DNA of 64,000 bases from Streptomyces sp. SN-593 (GCF_016756395.1 NZ_AP018365.1:1619501-1683500), one strand, 5' to 3'; counted from the stretch's first letter, positions 8,661 through 17,512 are shown. Notes: a model not told the origin generated them from the letters alone. Program-made: numbers and translations.

Positions 8661-9881
8661 TCACCCCGCGGGCAGGCGGGTGAAGGTGGCGCGGTAGTCG
8701 GAGGGGGTGAGGCCGACGCGGCGCACCAGGTGCTGGCGCAGCGAGTCGGCGGTGCCCAGGCCGCTGGCGCGGGCGACCTGGTCGACCGGAAGGGTGGTGG
8801 TCTCCAGCAACTCGCGGGCGCGGTCCAGCCGTTGGTGCAGCAGCCACTGCAACGGGCTGAGCCCGGTCTCGGCGTGGAAGCGGCGGCTGAGGGTGCGGAC
8901 GCTGACGGCGGCGTGCCGGGCGAGGTCGGTCAGGGCGAGCGGGCGGTCGAGCCGGGTCATCGCCCAGGCGCGGGTCCCGGCGAGCGACGTGCCGGTCTCG
9001 GCGGGCAGCGGCGTGTCGGTGAACTGCGCCTGGCCGCCCGGCCGTACGGGGGCGACCAGGGCGAGGCGGGAGACGTGGTTGGCGACCGCGGCGCCGTAGT
9101 CGGTGCGCACCAGGTGCAGGCACAGGTCGATGCCGGCCGCGTAGCCGGAGGAGGTGAGGATGCGGTCGTCCTGCACGTAGAGCACGTCGGGCTGGATGAC
9201 CACGTCGGGGTACTTCTCGGCGAACTGGCGGGTGTAGGCCCAGTACGTGGTGGCGTTGCGGCCGTCGAGCAGTCCGGCCTCGGCGAGCAGGAAGGCGCCG
9301 GTGCAGATGGAGGCGATCCGCTTCCCGGCCCGCCCGGCCTCCCGCAGCGCCCCGAGCACGCGCGGGTCCGGGTGCTCGGCAGCGCCGGTGCCGGCCACGA
9401 TCACGGTGTCGGCGCGGTCGAGCGCGTCCAAGCCGCTGCGGATCACCACGTCGGCGCCGCCGCTGGTGGCGACGGTGCCGGGGTCGGGCGTGCACATCTC
9501 GACCTCGTAGCCGGGCCGGCCGTCCACCTCGACCTTCAGCAGCAGCAGTTCGGGTACGGCGAGGTTGAACAGCGAGACGGGCTCGGAGGCGATGACGGCG
9601 ACGCGGTGCGGGCGCCGGCAGGTGAACGGCTCGACGGCGGGCGGGCGGACGCGGGCCGCCCCGGCTCCCCCGCCCTCCGTGGCTACCCCGCCCTCCGCCG
9701 GGCGCACGGCCGCTCCGGGGAGCACGCTCCCCCGGGACCCGGCGGCCGTCCCGGGCTCCATGGCCGCCCCGGACCCTGCGGCCGCCCCGAGCTCGATGGC
9801 CGCTTCGGACTCCGCGGCCGGCACGGACCCCGCAGCCGCCTCGGGCTCCGTGGCTGCTTCGGACGACCCCGTGGACACCAT
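8661..9881 (-). CDS. GlxA-family AraC-type transcriptional regulator (DJ-1/PfpI-like plus HTH)
   Basis: A 406-residue regulator. ATG 9881 has a strong GGAGG ribosome site 8 bases upstream. Residues about 75-240 are a DJ-1/PfpI amidotransferase-like domain with the nucleophile-elbow motif SICTGAFLLAEAGLL. Residues about 300-400 form an AraC double helix-turn-helix (RTLSRRFHAETGLSPLQW; ARASGLGTADSLRQHL). GlxA-type proteins are DNA-binding activators or repressors with an unresolved ligand. The first 70 residues are unusual: a low-complexity stretch of repeated AAxEPGxAAGS-like units. The gene diverges from the exporter at 9952 with only 70 bases between starts, so control of that exporter is likely. 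Confidence 0.88.
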   Translation of the reverse strand: MVSTGSSEAATEPEAAAGSVPAAESEAAIELGAAAGSGAAMEPGTAAGSRGSVLPGAAVRPAEGGVATEGGGAGAARVRPPAVEPFTCRRPHRVAVIASEPVSLFNLAVPELLLLKVEVDGRPGYEVEMCTPDPGTVATSGGADVVIRSGLDALDRADTVIVAGTGAAEHPDPRVLGALREAGRAGKRIASICTGAFLLAEAGLLDGRNATTYWAYTRQFAEKYPDVVIQPDVLYVQDDRILTSSGYAAGIDLCLHLVRTDYGAAVANHVSRLALVAPVRPGGQAQFTDTPLPAETGTSLAGTRAWAMTRLDRPLALTDLARHAAVSVRTLSRRFHAETGLSPLQWLLHQRLDRARELLETTTLPVDQVARASGLGTADSLRQHLVRRVGLTPSDYRATFTRLPAG

Positions 9882-9951
9882 GGCCAGAACCTCCGGGAGT
9901 ATGGCATTCGGGCCACTACTCTACGCGTCCGGCCCCCGGCACGCTGGGCGC

Positions 9952-11442
9952 ATGCCAGAGGAACTCGTCACACCCGAACCCCCGCCCCCGCCGTGCCGGG
10001 AGCAACCGGACACCTCCCGTGCGCCGGCCGCCGACGGCGGCGACGGCGGCGACGGCGGCAGCACGCCGCCGGGTGGCGTCTCCCCCGCGCTGACCCTGGT
10101 CGCCGCGCTGATCGGGTTCTTCCTGGTCACCCTCGACGCCTCGGTGGTGAACGTCGCCCTCCCGGCCATGGGCCGCGAACTGCACGGCGGCCTGGCCGCG
10201 TTGCAGTGGGTGGTGGACGGCTACACGCTCGCCTTCGCGTCGCTGATGCTGTCCACCGGGGCGCTGTCGGACCGGGTCGGCGCGAGCCGCGCGTTCGCGG
10301 CCGGGACGGCGGTGTTCACCGCCGCGTCCGTGGCGTGCGGGCTGGCGCCCGACCTGGTGCTGCTGGTGGCGGCGCGGGTGGTGCAGGGCGGCGCGGCGGC
10401 CGTGGTGCTGCCCTCCTCGCTGGCGCTGGTCCGGCAGGCGTTCCCGGACGCCCGGCGGCGGGCGCGGGCCATCGCGGTGTGGGCGGCGGGCGGGTCGGTC
10501 GCGGTGGCGCTCGGCCCGGTGGCCGGCGGCGCGCTGACCACGGCGTGGAGCTGGCGGGCGGTCTTCTTCGTCAACCTGCCGGTGGGCGTGGCCGCGTTGG
10601 CGCTGTCGGCCCGGGTGGCCCGCTCGGCGAGGCGTCCGGCGCCGCTGGACCTGCCGGGGCAGGCCACCGCGGTGGTGGCGCTGGCCGCGCTGACCTACGC
10701 GGTGATCGAGGGCGGCGCCGCGGGCGCGGCGGCGGGCGCCGTCGGCGCGCTCGCGCTGGCCGGGTTCCTGGTGATCGAGGCCCGGCACCCGCACCCGGTG
10801 GTGCCGCTCGGGCTGTTCCGCAACGGCGCCGCGGCGACGGCGATCGCCTCGGGCGCCGCGGTCACGTTCGGGTTCTTCGGCGGGGTCTTCGTGCTCAGCC
10901 TGTTCTTCCAGCAGGTGCGCGGCCAGTCGGCGCTGACCGCCGGGCTGATGTTCCTGCCGATGACGCTGGTGATCTCGGTGATGAACGTGCTCTCGGGCAG
11001 GATCACCAACCGCTACGGCCCCCGGGTGCCGATGCTGGTCGGGCAGAGCGGGGCGGTGGTCGGGCTGCTGGTGCTGCTTCCGGTGGGCGCGGGCACGCCG
11101 GCGGTGCTGACCGCGGTCGCGATGGTGCCGCTCAGCCTCGGGGCGGCGCTGGCGGTGCCGGCGCTCACGGCCGCGGCGATGGGGGCGGTGCCCGCCGAGC
11201 GGGCCGGGATGGCGGCCGGCGTGCTCAACGCCGGCCGCCAGGTCGCGGGTGCGCTCAGCGTGGCGGTCTTCGGCACGCTGGTCGGCGACGGCACGCACTT
11301 CGTGGCCGGGATGCGCAGAGGGCTGCTGATCGCGGCGGTGCTGCTCGCGGGCGCCGCGCTGGCCACCGCGTGCGGCCTGCGCGGCGCGCGGGACGAGCCG
11401 GCCGGGGCGGAAGGCCGCAAGCTGGGAGGAGGCCGGGCGTGA
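9952..11442 (+). CDS. MFS drug-type exporter (DHA2/EmrB-QacA family)
   Basis: A 496-residue integral membrane protein with about 14 predicted helices. Diagnostic phrases: LDASVVNVALPAMGREL in helix 1, DGYTLAFASLMLSTGALSDR (motif A region), and LGPVAGGALTTAWSWR (motif C of proton-driven exporters). ATG 9952 is used because it precedes a short Pro-rich cytoplasmic N-terminus and helix 1; the longer upstream reading would run through the divergent regulator. The family exports small hydrophobic or cationic compounds using the proton gradient. The divergent GlxA-type regulator is the obvious candidate controller. The DUF488 gene follows 57 bases downstream on the same strand. Confidence 0.92.
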   Translation: MPEELVTPEPPPPPCREQPDTSRAPAADGGDGGDGGSTPPGGVSPALTLVAALIGFFLVTLDASVVNVALPAMGRELHGGLAALQWVVDGYTLAFASLMLSTGALSDRVGASRAFAAGTAVFTAASVACGLAPDLVLLVAARVVQGGAAAVVLPSSLALVRQAFPDARRRARAIAVWAAGGSVAVALGPVAGGALTTAWSWRAVFFVNLPVGVAALALSARVARSARRPAPLDLPGQATAVVALAALTYAVIEGGAAGAAAGAVGALALAGFLVIEARHPHPVVPLGLFRNGAAATAIASGAAVTFGFFGGVFVLSLFFQQVRGQSALTAGLMFLPMTLVISVMNVLSGRITNRYGPRVPMLVGQSGAVVGLLVLLPVGAGTPAVLTAVAMVPLSLGAALAVPALTAAAMGAVPAERAGMAAGVLNAGRQVAGALSVAVFGTLVGDGTHFVAGMRRGLLIAAVLLAGAALATACGLRGARDEPAGAEGRKLGGGRA

Positions 11443-11499
11443 GGCCGGGCGGAAGGAAGCGTCCCCGGCCCGGGGGCGCGAGGGCTGAGGAGGTCCGTC

Positions 11500-11874
11500 A
11501 TGGCGTCCACCAGCGGGTTCCGGGTGCGCCGGGTCTACGACCCGCCCGAAGCCGACGACGGGACCCGGGTGCTGGTCGACCGGCTCTGGCCGCGCGGCCT
11601 GTCGAAGGAGTCCGCCGCGGTCGACGAGTGGCCCCGGGCCGTGACGCCGTCGGCTGGGCTGCGGAAGTGGTTCCACGCCCACGGCGACCGGTACGGCGAG
11701 TTCTCCGCGCGCTACCGCGCGGAACTGGCCGCACCGGACCCGGCCGGCGCCCTCGACCGCCTGCGCGGGCTCGCCTCCTCCCGGCCGGTCACCCTGCTGA
11801 CCGCGGTCAGGGACCCCGACCACAGCCACGTTTCCGTGCTCCTGGAGGCTCTGCGCGGCGACTCCGCGCCGTGA
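11500..11874 (+). CDS. DUF488 family protein
   Basis: A 124-residue cytoplasmic protein with the hallmark DUF488 phrases VRRVYDPPEADDGTRVLVDR and LWPRGLSKE, followed by WFHAHGDRYGEFSARYRAEL. ATG 11500 is preceded by GAGGAGG with good spacing. Biochemical role of the family is not established. It lies 57 bases after the exporter gene and could be co-transcribed with it. Downstream (11875-12043) is a G-rich, imperfectly repetitive stretch with no gene. Confidence 0.9.
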   Translation: MASTSGFRVRRVYDPPEADDGTRVLVDRLWPRGLSKESAAVDEWPRAVTPSAGLRKWFHAHGDRYGEFSARYRAELAAPDPAGALDRLRGLASSRPVTLLTAVRDPDHSHVSVLLEALRGDSAP

Positions 11875-12043
11875 GTGCCCTGAGCGAGGTGAGCGAGGTG
11901 AGCGCCGAATGCGCCGTGAGGGCGCCCGGCGGAAAGCGGAGGGCGGGAAGCGGAAGGCGGGAGGCGGGAAGCGGCGCCCCCGCGGACACCCCCGAGGGGC
12001 GCGTCCGAGGAGCGCCGCCGCGTCAGCGGCCGCCGCAAAGGCT

Positions 12044-13573
12044 TCAGGGGCGCCCCGTGACGCGCTGGGGGACCCGGTGCGGGTTGTCGTCGCGCAGCTC
12101 CGGGGGCAGGAGGGCCGGCGGGGTGTCCTGGTAGGCGACCGGCCGCAGCCACCGCTCGATCGCGGTGGCGCCGACGGACGTCGACGTCGAGGTGGTGGCC
12201 GGGTAGGGCCCGCCGTGGTGCTGGGCGCCGGTGACGGCGACCCCGGTGGGCCAGCCGTTGACCAGCACCCGCCCGGCGAGCGTGCTGAGCCGCGCCAGCA
12301 GCGCGGCGGCCGGTCCGTCCGCTGCCGCCGCCTCGTCGGCGCCGAGGTGCGCCGTCGCCGTGAGGTTCCCCGGCAGCCGGTCGAGGACCGCGTCGAGCTG
12401 GTCCTCGTCGCCGTAGCGGACGACGACGGTCAGCGGCCCGAAGCACTCCTCCAGCAGCAGGTCGTGGGCTCCCGGCCCGGCCAGCTCGGCGGCGTCGACC
12501 TCGACGTAGCCGGGGCGCACGGCGAGCGGGTCGGCGTCGCCGCCGGCGGCCACGGGCGCGGTGACGGCGGGCAGTTCGGCACGGGCGGCGGCGCCCCTGA
12601 CGAAGTTCTCCCGCATCCGCCCGTCGAGCAGGACCCCCGTGGCGGCGTCCCGCGCGGCGCCGGTGAGCGCGGCGACCAGCCGGTCGCCGTCCGCGCCCCG
12701 AGGGGTGAGCACCAGGCCGGGCTTGGTGCAGAACTGCCCGCTGCCGAGGGTGAACGACCCGGCCAGGCCCGCGCCGATCCCCTCCGCCCGCTCGGCCGCC
12801 GCGGCCGGCGTGACCACCACCGGGTTCAGGCTGCCCAGCTCGCCGTGGAACGGGATCGGCCGGGGCCGGGCGGCCGCCGCGTCGAACAGCGCCCGCCCGC
12901 CGGCGACCGACCCGGTGAAGCCGGCCGCGGCCACCAGCGGGTGCCCGACCAGCTCGACACCGGCCCGGAAGCCGTGCAGCAGCACGACGGTGTCGGCGGG
13001 CAGGCCGACCGAGACCGCGGCCTCGCGCAGCAGGCCGGCGGTCAGCTCGGACGTGGCCGGGTGGTCCGGGTGCGCCTTGACCACGACCGGGCAGCCCGCG
13101 GCCAGCGCGCTGGCGGTGTCGCCGCCGGGCACCGAGAAGGCGAGCGGGAAGTTGCTGGCGGCGTAGACCGCGACGACGCCGAGCGGGATCTTGTACCGGC
13201 GCAGGTCGGGCCGCGGGATGGGCTTCGCGTCCGGGTCGGGGTGGTCGATGATCACGTCGAGGAACGCGCCCTCGTCCACCACGTCCGCGAAGGCGCGCAA
13301 CTGGAAGGCGGTGCGGGCCAGTTCGCCGGTGAGACGGGGGGTGCCGAGCGCGGTCTCGGCGTCGGCGGCGGCGATCACCCGCTCGGCGTCCCGCTCCAGC
13401 AGCCCGGCGGCCGCGCGCAGCAGCCGGGACCGTAGGCTACGGTCCGCGAGGGCGGGCAGGGCGGTGGCGGCGGCGCGTACGGCTGCATCGACCTCGTCCG
13501 CCGTGGCCTCGACGGCCACCTGCTCGCGCTGCTTCCCGGTTCGGGGGTCCACGCTCCAGACTGGTACTGCCAC
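12044..13573 (-). CDS. Aldehyde dehydrogenase, probable alpha-ketoglutarate semialdehyde dehydrogenase
   Basis: A 509-residue NAD(P)-dependent enzyme. GTG 13573 is chosen because GGAGG lies 8 bases upstream; reading further upstream would run into the iclR leader. Catalytic Glu245 is in FHGELGSLNPVVV and the nucleophile Cys282 in SGQFCTKPG. These forms are typical of the NADP-type branch containing alpha-ketoglutaric semialdehyde dehydrogenases, the last step of oxidative hexuronate and pentose breakdown. That assignment is supported by uronate dehydrogenase and KDG-dehydratase genes 6-7 kb away. It is divergent from an IclR regulator, a common pairing in aldarate pathways. Predicted reaction: 2,5-dioxopentanoate to 2-oxoglutarate, feeding the TCA cycle. 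Confidence 0.85.
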   Translation of the reverse strand: MAVPVWSVDPRTGKQREQVAVEATADEVDAAVRAAATALPALADRSLRSRLLRAAAGLLERDAERVIAAADAETALGTPRLTGELARTAFQLRAFADVVDEGAFLDVIIDHPDPDAKPIPRPDLRRYKIPLGVVAVYAASNFPLAFSVPGGDTASALAAGCPVVVKAHPDHPATSELTAGLLREAAVSVGLPADTVVLLHGFRAGVELVGHPLVAAAGFTGSVAGGRALFDAAAARPRPIPFHGELGSLNPVVVTPAAAAERAEGIGAGLAGSFTLGSGQFCTKPGLVLTPRGADGDRLVAALTGAARDAATGVLLDGRMRENFVRGAAARAELPAVTAPVAAGGDADPLAVRPGYVEVDAAELAGPGAHDLLLEECFGPLTVVVRYGDEDQLDAVLDRLPGNLTATAHLGADEAAAADGPAAALLARLSTLAGRVLVNGWPTGVAVTGAQHHGGPYPATTSTSTSVGATAIERWLRPVAYQDTPPALLPPELRDDNPHRVPQRVTGRP

Positions 13574-13649
13574 CGGATTAACCTCCACGTTCGCCTGTCG
13601 CCCGCGTCCTGCCCGCGGCCGGTGCTCTTCGGTCGTCGTCCGTCGCCCG

Positions 13650-13699
13650 TTGTTCCGGTCTGCCTGTTCTCTATACTGAACAACGTCTTCACATGTGAA
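13650..13699. promoter_or_regulatory. Overlapping divergent promoters and operators between aldehyde dehydrogenase and iclR
   Basis: Rightward promoter: TTGTTC (13650-13655), 16-base spacer, TATACT (13672-13677), for iclR. Leftward promoter: TTCACA (13694-13699), 18-base spacer, TATAGA (13670-13675), for the dehydrogenase. The two -10 elements overlap. Two palindromes lie on top: TGTTC-N8-GAACA (13665-13682) covers both -10s, and the perfect TTCACATGTGAA (13688-13699) covers the leftward -35. One protein bound here could shut both genes; the IclR product is the natural candidate. Confidence 0.6.
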
Positions 13700-13754
13700 T
13701 CTACGCCGGAGCCTACGTCCACGCGCCCCGGCCGAACAAGAGGGGTCAGACGCG

Positions 13755-14525
13755 ATGGCTGCTGCCGACGGAGCCGGTTCCCAGGTCAAGTCCGCGGTCC
13801 GCACCGTGGAGCTGCTGGAGTTCTTCGCGGGCCGCCCCGGCATGCACAGCCTGGCCGCCGTGCAGGAGTCGGTCGGCTACCCCAAGTCGAGCCTGTACAT
13901 GCTGCTGCGCACCCTGGTCGAGCTGGGCTGGATCGAGACCGACGCGACCGGCACGCGGTACGGCATCGGGGTGCGCGCGCTGCTGGTCGGCACCTCCTAC
14001 ATCGACGGCGACGAGGTGGTGGCCGCCGCCCGGCCCACCCTGGACCGGCTCTCCGACGAGACCAGCGAGACCATCCACATGGCCCGGCTCGACGGCACCA
14101 ACGTGGTGTACCTCGCCACCCGGCAGTCCCAGCACTACCTGCGGCCCTTCACCCGCGTCGGCCGCCGGCTGCCCGCGCACTCCACGTCGCTCGGCAAGGC
14201 GCTGCTGGCCACGTACACCGACGAGCAGGTGCGGGGGCTCCTCCCGGAGACGCTGGAGCCGCTCACCGAGCACACGCACACCGACCGCGAGAAGCTGATC
14301 GAGGAGCTGGCGCTCATCCGCGAGCAGGGGTACGCGGTGGACCGCGAGGAGAACACGCTCGGGCTGCGCTGCTTCGGCATCGCGATCCCCTACCGGAGCC
14401 CCGCGCGGGACGCGGTCAGCTGCTCGGTGCCGGTGGCCCGGCTCACGCCCGGACACGAGCAGATGATCAAGGACACGCTCTTCGACGCCCGCGACCGCCT
14501 CCTGCTGGCCACCCGCCGCCTCTGA
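13755..14525 (+). CDS. IclR-family transcriptional regulator
   Basis: A 256-residue DNA-binding regulator. The N-terminal winged helix occupies about residues 10-70 (AVRTVELLEFFAGRPG; YPKSSLYMLLRTL). The C-terminal effector-binding domain shows the family signature LPAHSTSLGKALLA and the REQGYAVDREENTLGLRCF block. ATG 13755 follows an AGAGGGG ribosome site. The family binds small organic acids or sugar acids, and divergence from an aldehyde dehydrogenase is typical. Inferred role: local repressor of the dehydrogenase and of itself, with an aldarate or uronate intermediate as inducer. Confidence 0.92.
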   Translation: MAAADGAGSQVKSAVRTVELLEFFAGRPGMHSLAAVQESVGYPKSSLYMLLRTLVELGWIETDATGTRYGIGVRALLVGTSYIDGDEVVAAARPTLDRLSDETSETIHMARLDGTNVVYLATRQSQHYLRPFTRVGRRLPAHSTSLGKALLATYTDEQVRGLLPETLEPLTEHTHTDREKLIEELALIREQGYAVDREENTLGLRCFGIAIPYRSPARDAVSCSVPVARLTPGHEQMIKDTLFDARDRLLLATRRL

Positions 14526-14623
14526 GGGCCCGGGCCGTCGCAGGCGGTCGCGGGCCGTCGCGGGCCGTCGCGTGCGGCTCCTTCCGACAGAAGGGGCACC
14601 GCGGCCGCGCGATGAGGGCGCCG

Positions 14624-14629
14624 TAGATT
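14624..14629 (+). promoter_or_regulatory. Leaderless promoter -10 (TAGATT) for the methyltransferase
   Basis: TAGATT stands exactly six bases before the ATG at 14636, the spacing expected when transcription starts at the A of ATG. No ribosome site is present. The upstream bases are a run of GGGCCGTCGC-like direct repeats. Confidence 0.5.
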
Positions 14630-14635
14630 CTCGGT

Positions 14636-15472
14636 ATGGCTGACGACACCGCGGGCGGGTCCCGCACCGAACCGCTCGACAAGTTCTCCCCCGACATGAT
14701 CGCCACGTTCGCCTCATCCTTCGGCCCGGCGGCGGCCGCGTACTCCCGGCACCGCCCCGACTACCCGGTGAACGCGGTGCGCTGGGCGCTCCAGCCGGCG
14801 CTGGACGCCGGGCTCGGCGCGGACGACCGCACCCTGGACGTCCTCGACCTGGGCGCGGGCACCGGCAAGCTGAGCGCGGTGACCGCCGGACTCGGCCACC
14901 GGGTGACCGCGGTGGAGCCCGACGCGCGGATGCTCGCCGAACTGCGGGAGTACGCGCCCGGCGTCTCCGCGCTCCAGGGCGGCGCGGAGGAGATCCCGCT
15001 GCCGGACGGGTCGGTGGACGCGGTGCTCGTCGGGCAGGCGTTCCACTGGTTCGACCCGGACCGGGCGCTGCCGGAGATCGCCCGGGTGCTGCGGCCGGGC
15101 GGCGCGCTCGGCGCGCTGTGGAACACCGACGACGACCGGGTGGACTGGGTCGCCGGCCTCGGCCGGTCCCTCAGCAGCCGGCTCGGCTTCCTGACCTGGT
15201 CCAAGGAGCGCACCATCGTCTCCCACCCGGCCCTGTTCCCGGTCGAGGAGGGCTACTTCCCGCACGTCCAGCGGCGCAGCGCCGAGTCGCTCGTCGCGAC
15301 GATCGCCACCCACTCGCACGCGCTGACCCGCGAACCGGCCGAGCGGGACGAACTGTTCGGGCGGGTGCGGTCCTACCTCGCCTCGCGCCCGGAGACCGCA
15401 CAGGGCGAGTTCGACCTGCCGCTGATCACCGTCGTGCAGCGCTCCGTACGGCGGGGAATCGCCGGTTCCTGA
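14636..15472 (+). CDS. Class I SAM-dependent methyltransferase
   Basis: A 278-residue cytoplasmic enzyme. SAM-binding motif I is VLDLGAGTGKLS (about residues 68-79), the acidic end of strand 2 is VTAVEPD, and GQAFHWFDPDRALPEIARVL is the motif IV-VI region of the UbiE/type 11 methyltransferases. An HWF motif at this place is common in the branch acting on small molecules. Substrate is not predictable. The start is fixed by a leaderless -10. It lies 83 bases before the sigma factor gene on the same strand, with no evidence of functional linkage. Confidence 0.88.
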   Translation: MADDTAGGSRTEPLDKFSPDMIATFASSFGPAAAAYSRHRPDYPVNAVRWALQPALDAGLGADDRTLDVLDLGAGTGKLSAVTAGLGHRVTAVEPDARMLAELREYAPGVSALQGGAEEIPLPDGSVDAVLVGQAFHWFDPDRALPEIARVLRPGGALGALWNTDDDRVDWVAGLGRSLSSRLGFLTWSKERTIVSHPALFPVEEGYFPHVQRRSAESLVATIATHSHALTREPAERDELFGRVRSYLASRPETAQGEFDLPLITVVQRSVRRGIAGS

Positions 15473-15555
15473 CCTCTGCCCACGGCCTTGTCCCGCTGCT
15501 ACGCTCTCGCCGCGCCGTGGCGGGGAGGTCCGGGCAGGAAGGGGGAGCCGTGGGC

Positions 15556-16572
15556 ATGTCCGTCGAGCACGGCGACGGGGCCGACGACGCGGCCGCCTTC
15601 CACGCCTTCTTCGAACGGCACTACGCCGAACTCGCCCGCCTGGCCCATCTGTTGACGGGCGAGGCGGACGCGGCGGACGACCTCGCGGCGGACGCCCTGG
15701 TGGCGCTGTGGCGGCACTGGGACCGGGTGCGGGGCGCCGAGCACCCGGTGGCGTACGCGCGCGGGGTGGTGGCCAACCTGGCCCGCTCGCGCATCCGCAG
15801 CGCGGTTCGGGAGCGGCGCCGGGTCGCCCTCTTCTGGTCCCAGCGCGCCGAACGCGTCACCGAGCAGCCGGACGTACCCGCCGTGCTGGACCTGCGGGAG
15901 GCGCTCCAGCGGCTGCCGTTCCGCAAGCGCGCGTGCGTGGTGCTGCGGCACGCGTTCGACCTCTCCGAGAAGGACACGGCCGAGGCGCTGGGCATCTCGG
16001 TGGGCACCGTCAAGAGCCAGACCTCGCGCGGGGTGGCGGAGTTGGAGCGGTTGCTCGCCCCATCGGGTGAGCGGCCCGCGGCGGCCCGGGGCCGGGACAC
16101 GGCGGCGGCGCCGGCCGCCGTGGCCGTACGGGGGCCGGCACCCGGCCCGTCCGCCGGCGGTCCGGGGGCGGGGGCTCCGGCGGAAGGCGCTTCGGCGGCC
16201 GGCTCCCCGACGACCGGCTCCCCGACGACCGCCTGCCCGGCGGCGGCCCGCGCCGTTCCGGAGCCGGCCCTGGCTCCGGCCCCGGCTCCGGCGGCTCCCC
16301 CCGCCCCGGCTCCGGTGCGCGCGGCTGACACCGCGCCGGACACCGGGTTCCCGACCGGGCAGGCGCCCGCGCCCTCGGGCGACTGGGAGCCGGCGGCCGG
16401 CGAGGGCGCGGAGGCCGCCGCGGGACGGCAGGGACGTACGGGGGGAAGTGCGGCGGCCGGCGGGAGCGCTCCCGTGGCGGGGGCCGACGCGGAACCAGGC
16501 GCGGCGACACGGATACTGGGGTCGACGAATCCCACGACACGCCCGCGTACGCACACGGGACGGGGAATGTGA
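15556..16572 (+). CDS. SigE-family ECF RNA polymerase sigma factor with a long Ala/Pro-rich tail
   Basis: A 338-residue sigma factor. Region 2 is in residues about 13-80 (FHAFFERHYAELARLAHLLT; YARGVVANLARSRIRSAVR), and region 4 in about 115-165 (LQRLPFRKRACVVLRHAFDL; ALGISVGTVKSQTSRGVAEL). The actinobacterial SigE (SACE/ECF41-unlike) subfamily is normally about 170 residues. Here a further 165 residues of Ala/Pro/Gly-rich low-complexity sequence extend to the stop. ATG 15556 is favoured over GTG 15550 because the GGGGGAG ribosome site is 8 bases from it. The TGA overlaps the ATG of the next gene (TGATG), so the pair is translationally coupled and that membrane protein is the likely partner. 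Confidence 0.88.
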   Translation: MSVEHGDGADDAAAFHAFFERHYAELARLAHLLTGEADAADDLAADALVALWRHWDRVRGAEHPVAYARGVVANLARSRIRSAVRERRRVALFWSQRAERVTEQPDVPAVLDLREALQRLPFRKRACVVLRHAFDLSEKDTAEALGISVGTVKSQTSRGVAELERLLAPSGERPAAARGRDTAAAPAAVAVRGPAPGPSAGGPGAGAPAEGASAAGSPTTGSPTTACPAAARAVPEPALAPAPAPAAPPAPAPVRAADTAPDTGFPTGQAPAPSGDWEPAAGEGAEAAAGRQGRTGGSAAAGGSAPVAGADAEPGAATRILGSTNPTTRPRTHTGRGM

Positions 16573-17456
16573 TGGCCCAACTGCCGCATCTGCCGCGACA
16601 ACTGCGCGAGGCGGCGGACGCGCACCACCCGGACCGGGAGCGGATGCTCGCCCGGGTGGAGCGCGCGATCTCAGCGCCCGACTGCGCCACGACGCTCCCG
16701 ACCGCCGCGGCCGCCGCCACGCGGGAGCGCTCCCCCGCCCCCTGGATGCGGGTGACCGCGGTGGCCGCGGCCGTGGCCGGCGCGATCGCCCTCGGCGGGC
16801 TGGCGGTCGGCGCGGTCGGCGGCGACGGCACACCGGGGCGGGACGCGGTGACGTCCGGTGCGGCGACGTCGGCGACCCCGCGCCCCGCGCCGTCGGCCAC
16901 CTCCGGCGGGGCGGCCGGGTCCGGCACGGTCGAGAAGCACCCCGCCTCCCGGCCCGTCCACTCGGCGCCGGGCGCCCGGCGCACCCCCGGCCGCGGGGCG
17001 GGCACGGCCTCCACCCCGGCGGCCGGCGGCGGCGCGCCCGCGGCGCCCGGCGGCGCCACGCCCTCCGCTCCCGCCGCCGGGGACGGCGGGGTGACGTCGA
17101 GCGGCAGCGTCGACCCGAGCAGCAACGCGTACTGGACCGAGGACGACGTCAAGGTCGCCGGGAGCGTGGCGCTGACCTCGCTCACCGTGGAGCTGCGCGT
17201 CTCCGGGCAGTCGGGCGAGGTCCAGGACAACAGCAGCTACACCTCGGCGAGCGGGGTCACCACCACGGTGACGTCGAGCGGCGGCGACATCGTCTACCGC
17301 TGGACCCTCGACCCGGGCCAGACGCTGCCGCCCGGGACGTACACGTTCGCCGGCCAGTTCGACCACGCCTCGCGCGAGCGCACCAGTGCCGCCGACCGCT
17401 ACACCGTCACCGCCCGCGGCGCCGCCGGATCATCCTCCTCAGGCGGCGGGTTCTGA
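16572..17456 (+). CDS. Single-pass membrane protein coupled to the sigma factor, possible sigma regulator
   Basis: A 294-residue protein starting at the ATG that overlaps the sigma gene's stop. A cytoplasmic segment of about 58 residues (LPHLPRQLREAADAHHPDRE) precedes a membrane helix at about 60-82. A Thr/Ala/Pro/Gly linker of about 90 residues follows, then a C-terminal extracytoplasmic domain of about 100 residues rich in Trp/Tyr/Thr strands (YWTEDDVKVAGS; YRWTLDPGQTLPPGTYTFAG) that looks like a beta-sandwich. The layout recalls transmembrane anti-sigma factors with an outside sensor domain. I see no ZAS zinc motif (HxxxCxxC), so classical anti-sigma activity is not shown. Function is inferred from coupling only. 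Confidence 0.8.
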   Translation: MAQLPHLPRQLREAADAHHPDRERMLARVERAISAPDCATTLPTAAAAATRERSPAPWMRVTAVAAAVAGAIALGGLAVGAVGGDGTPGRDAVTSGAATSATPRPAPSATSGGAAGSGTVEKHPASRPVHSAPGARRTPGRGAGTASTPAAGGGAPAAPGGATPSAPAAGDGGVTSSGSVDPSSNAYWTEDDVKVAGSVALTSLTVELRVSGQSGEVQDNSSYTSASGVTTTVTSSGGDIVYRWTLDPGQTLPPGTYTFAGQFDHASRERTSAADRYTVTARGAAGSSSSGGGF

Positions 17457-17487
17457 CCACCCGCGCGCCCCGCCGCGCCCCCGCTCC

Positions 17488-17512
17488 GGCGCGGCCGGAA
17501 ATTTTCCGCGCC
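17488..17512. terminator. Hairpin between convergent genes
   Basis: GGCGCGG and CCGCGCC form a 7-bp stem around an 11-base loop that itself contains the self-complementary CGGAAATTTTCCG. It lies 32 bases after the membrane protein gene, whose neighbour on the other side points toward it. The rest of 17457-17683 holds no recognisable gene. Confidence 0.5.
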
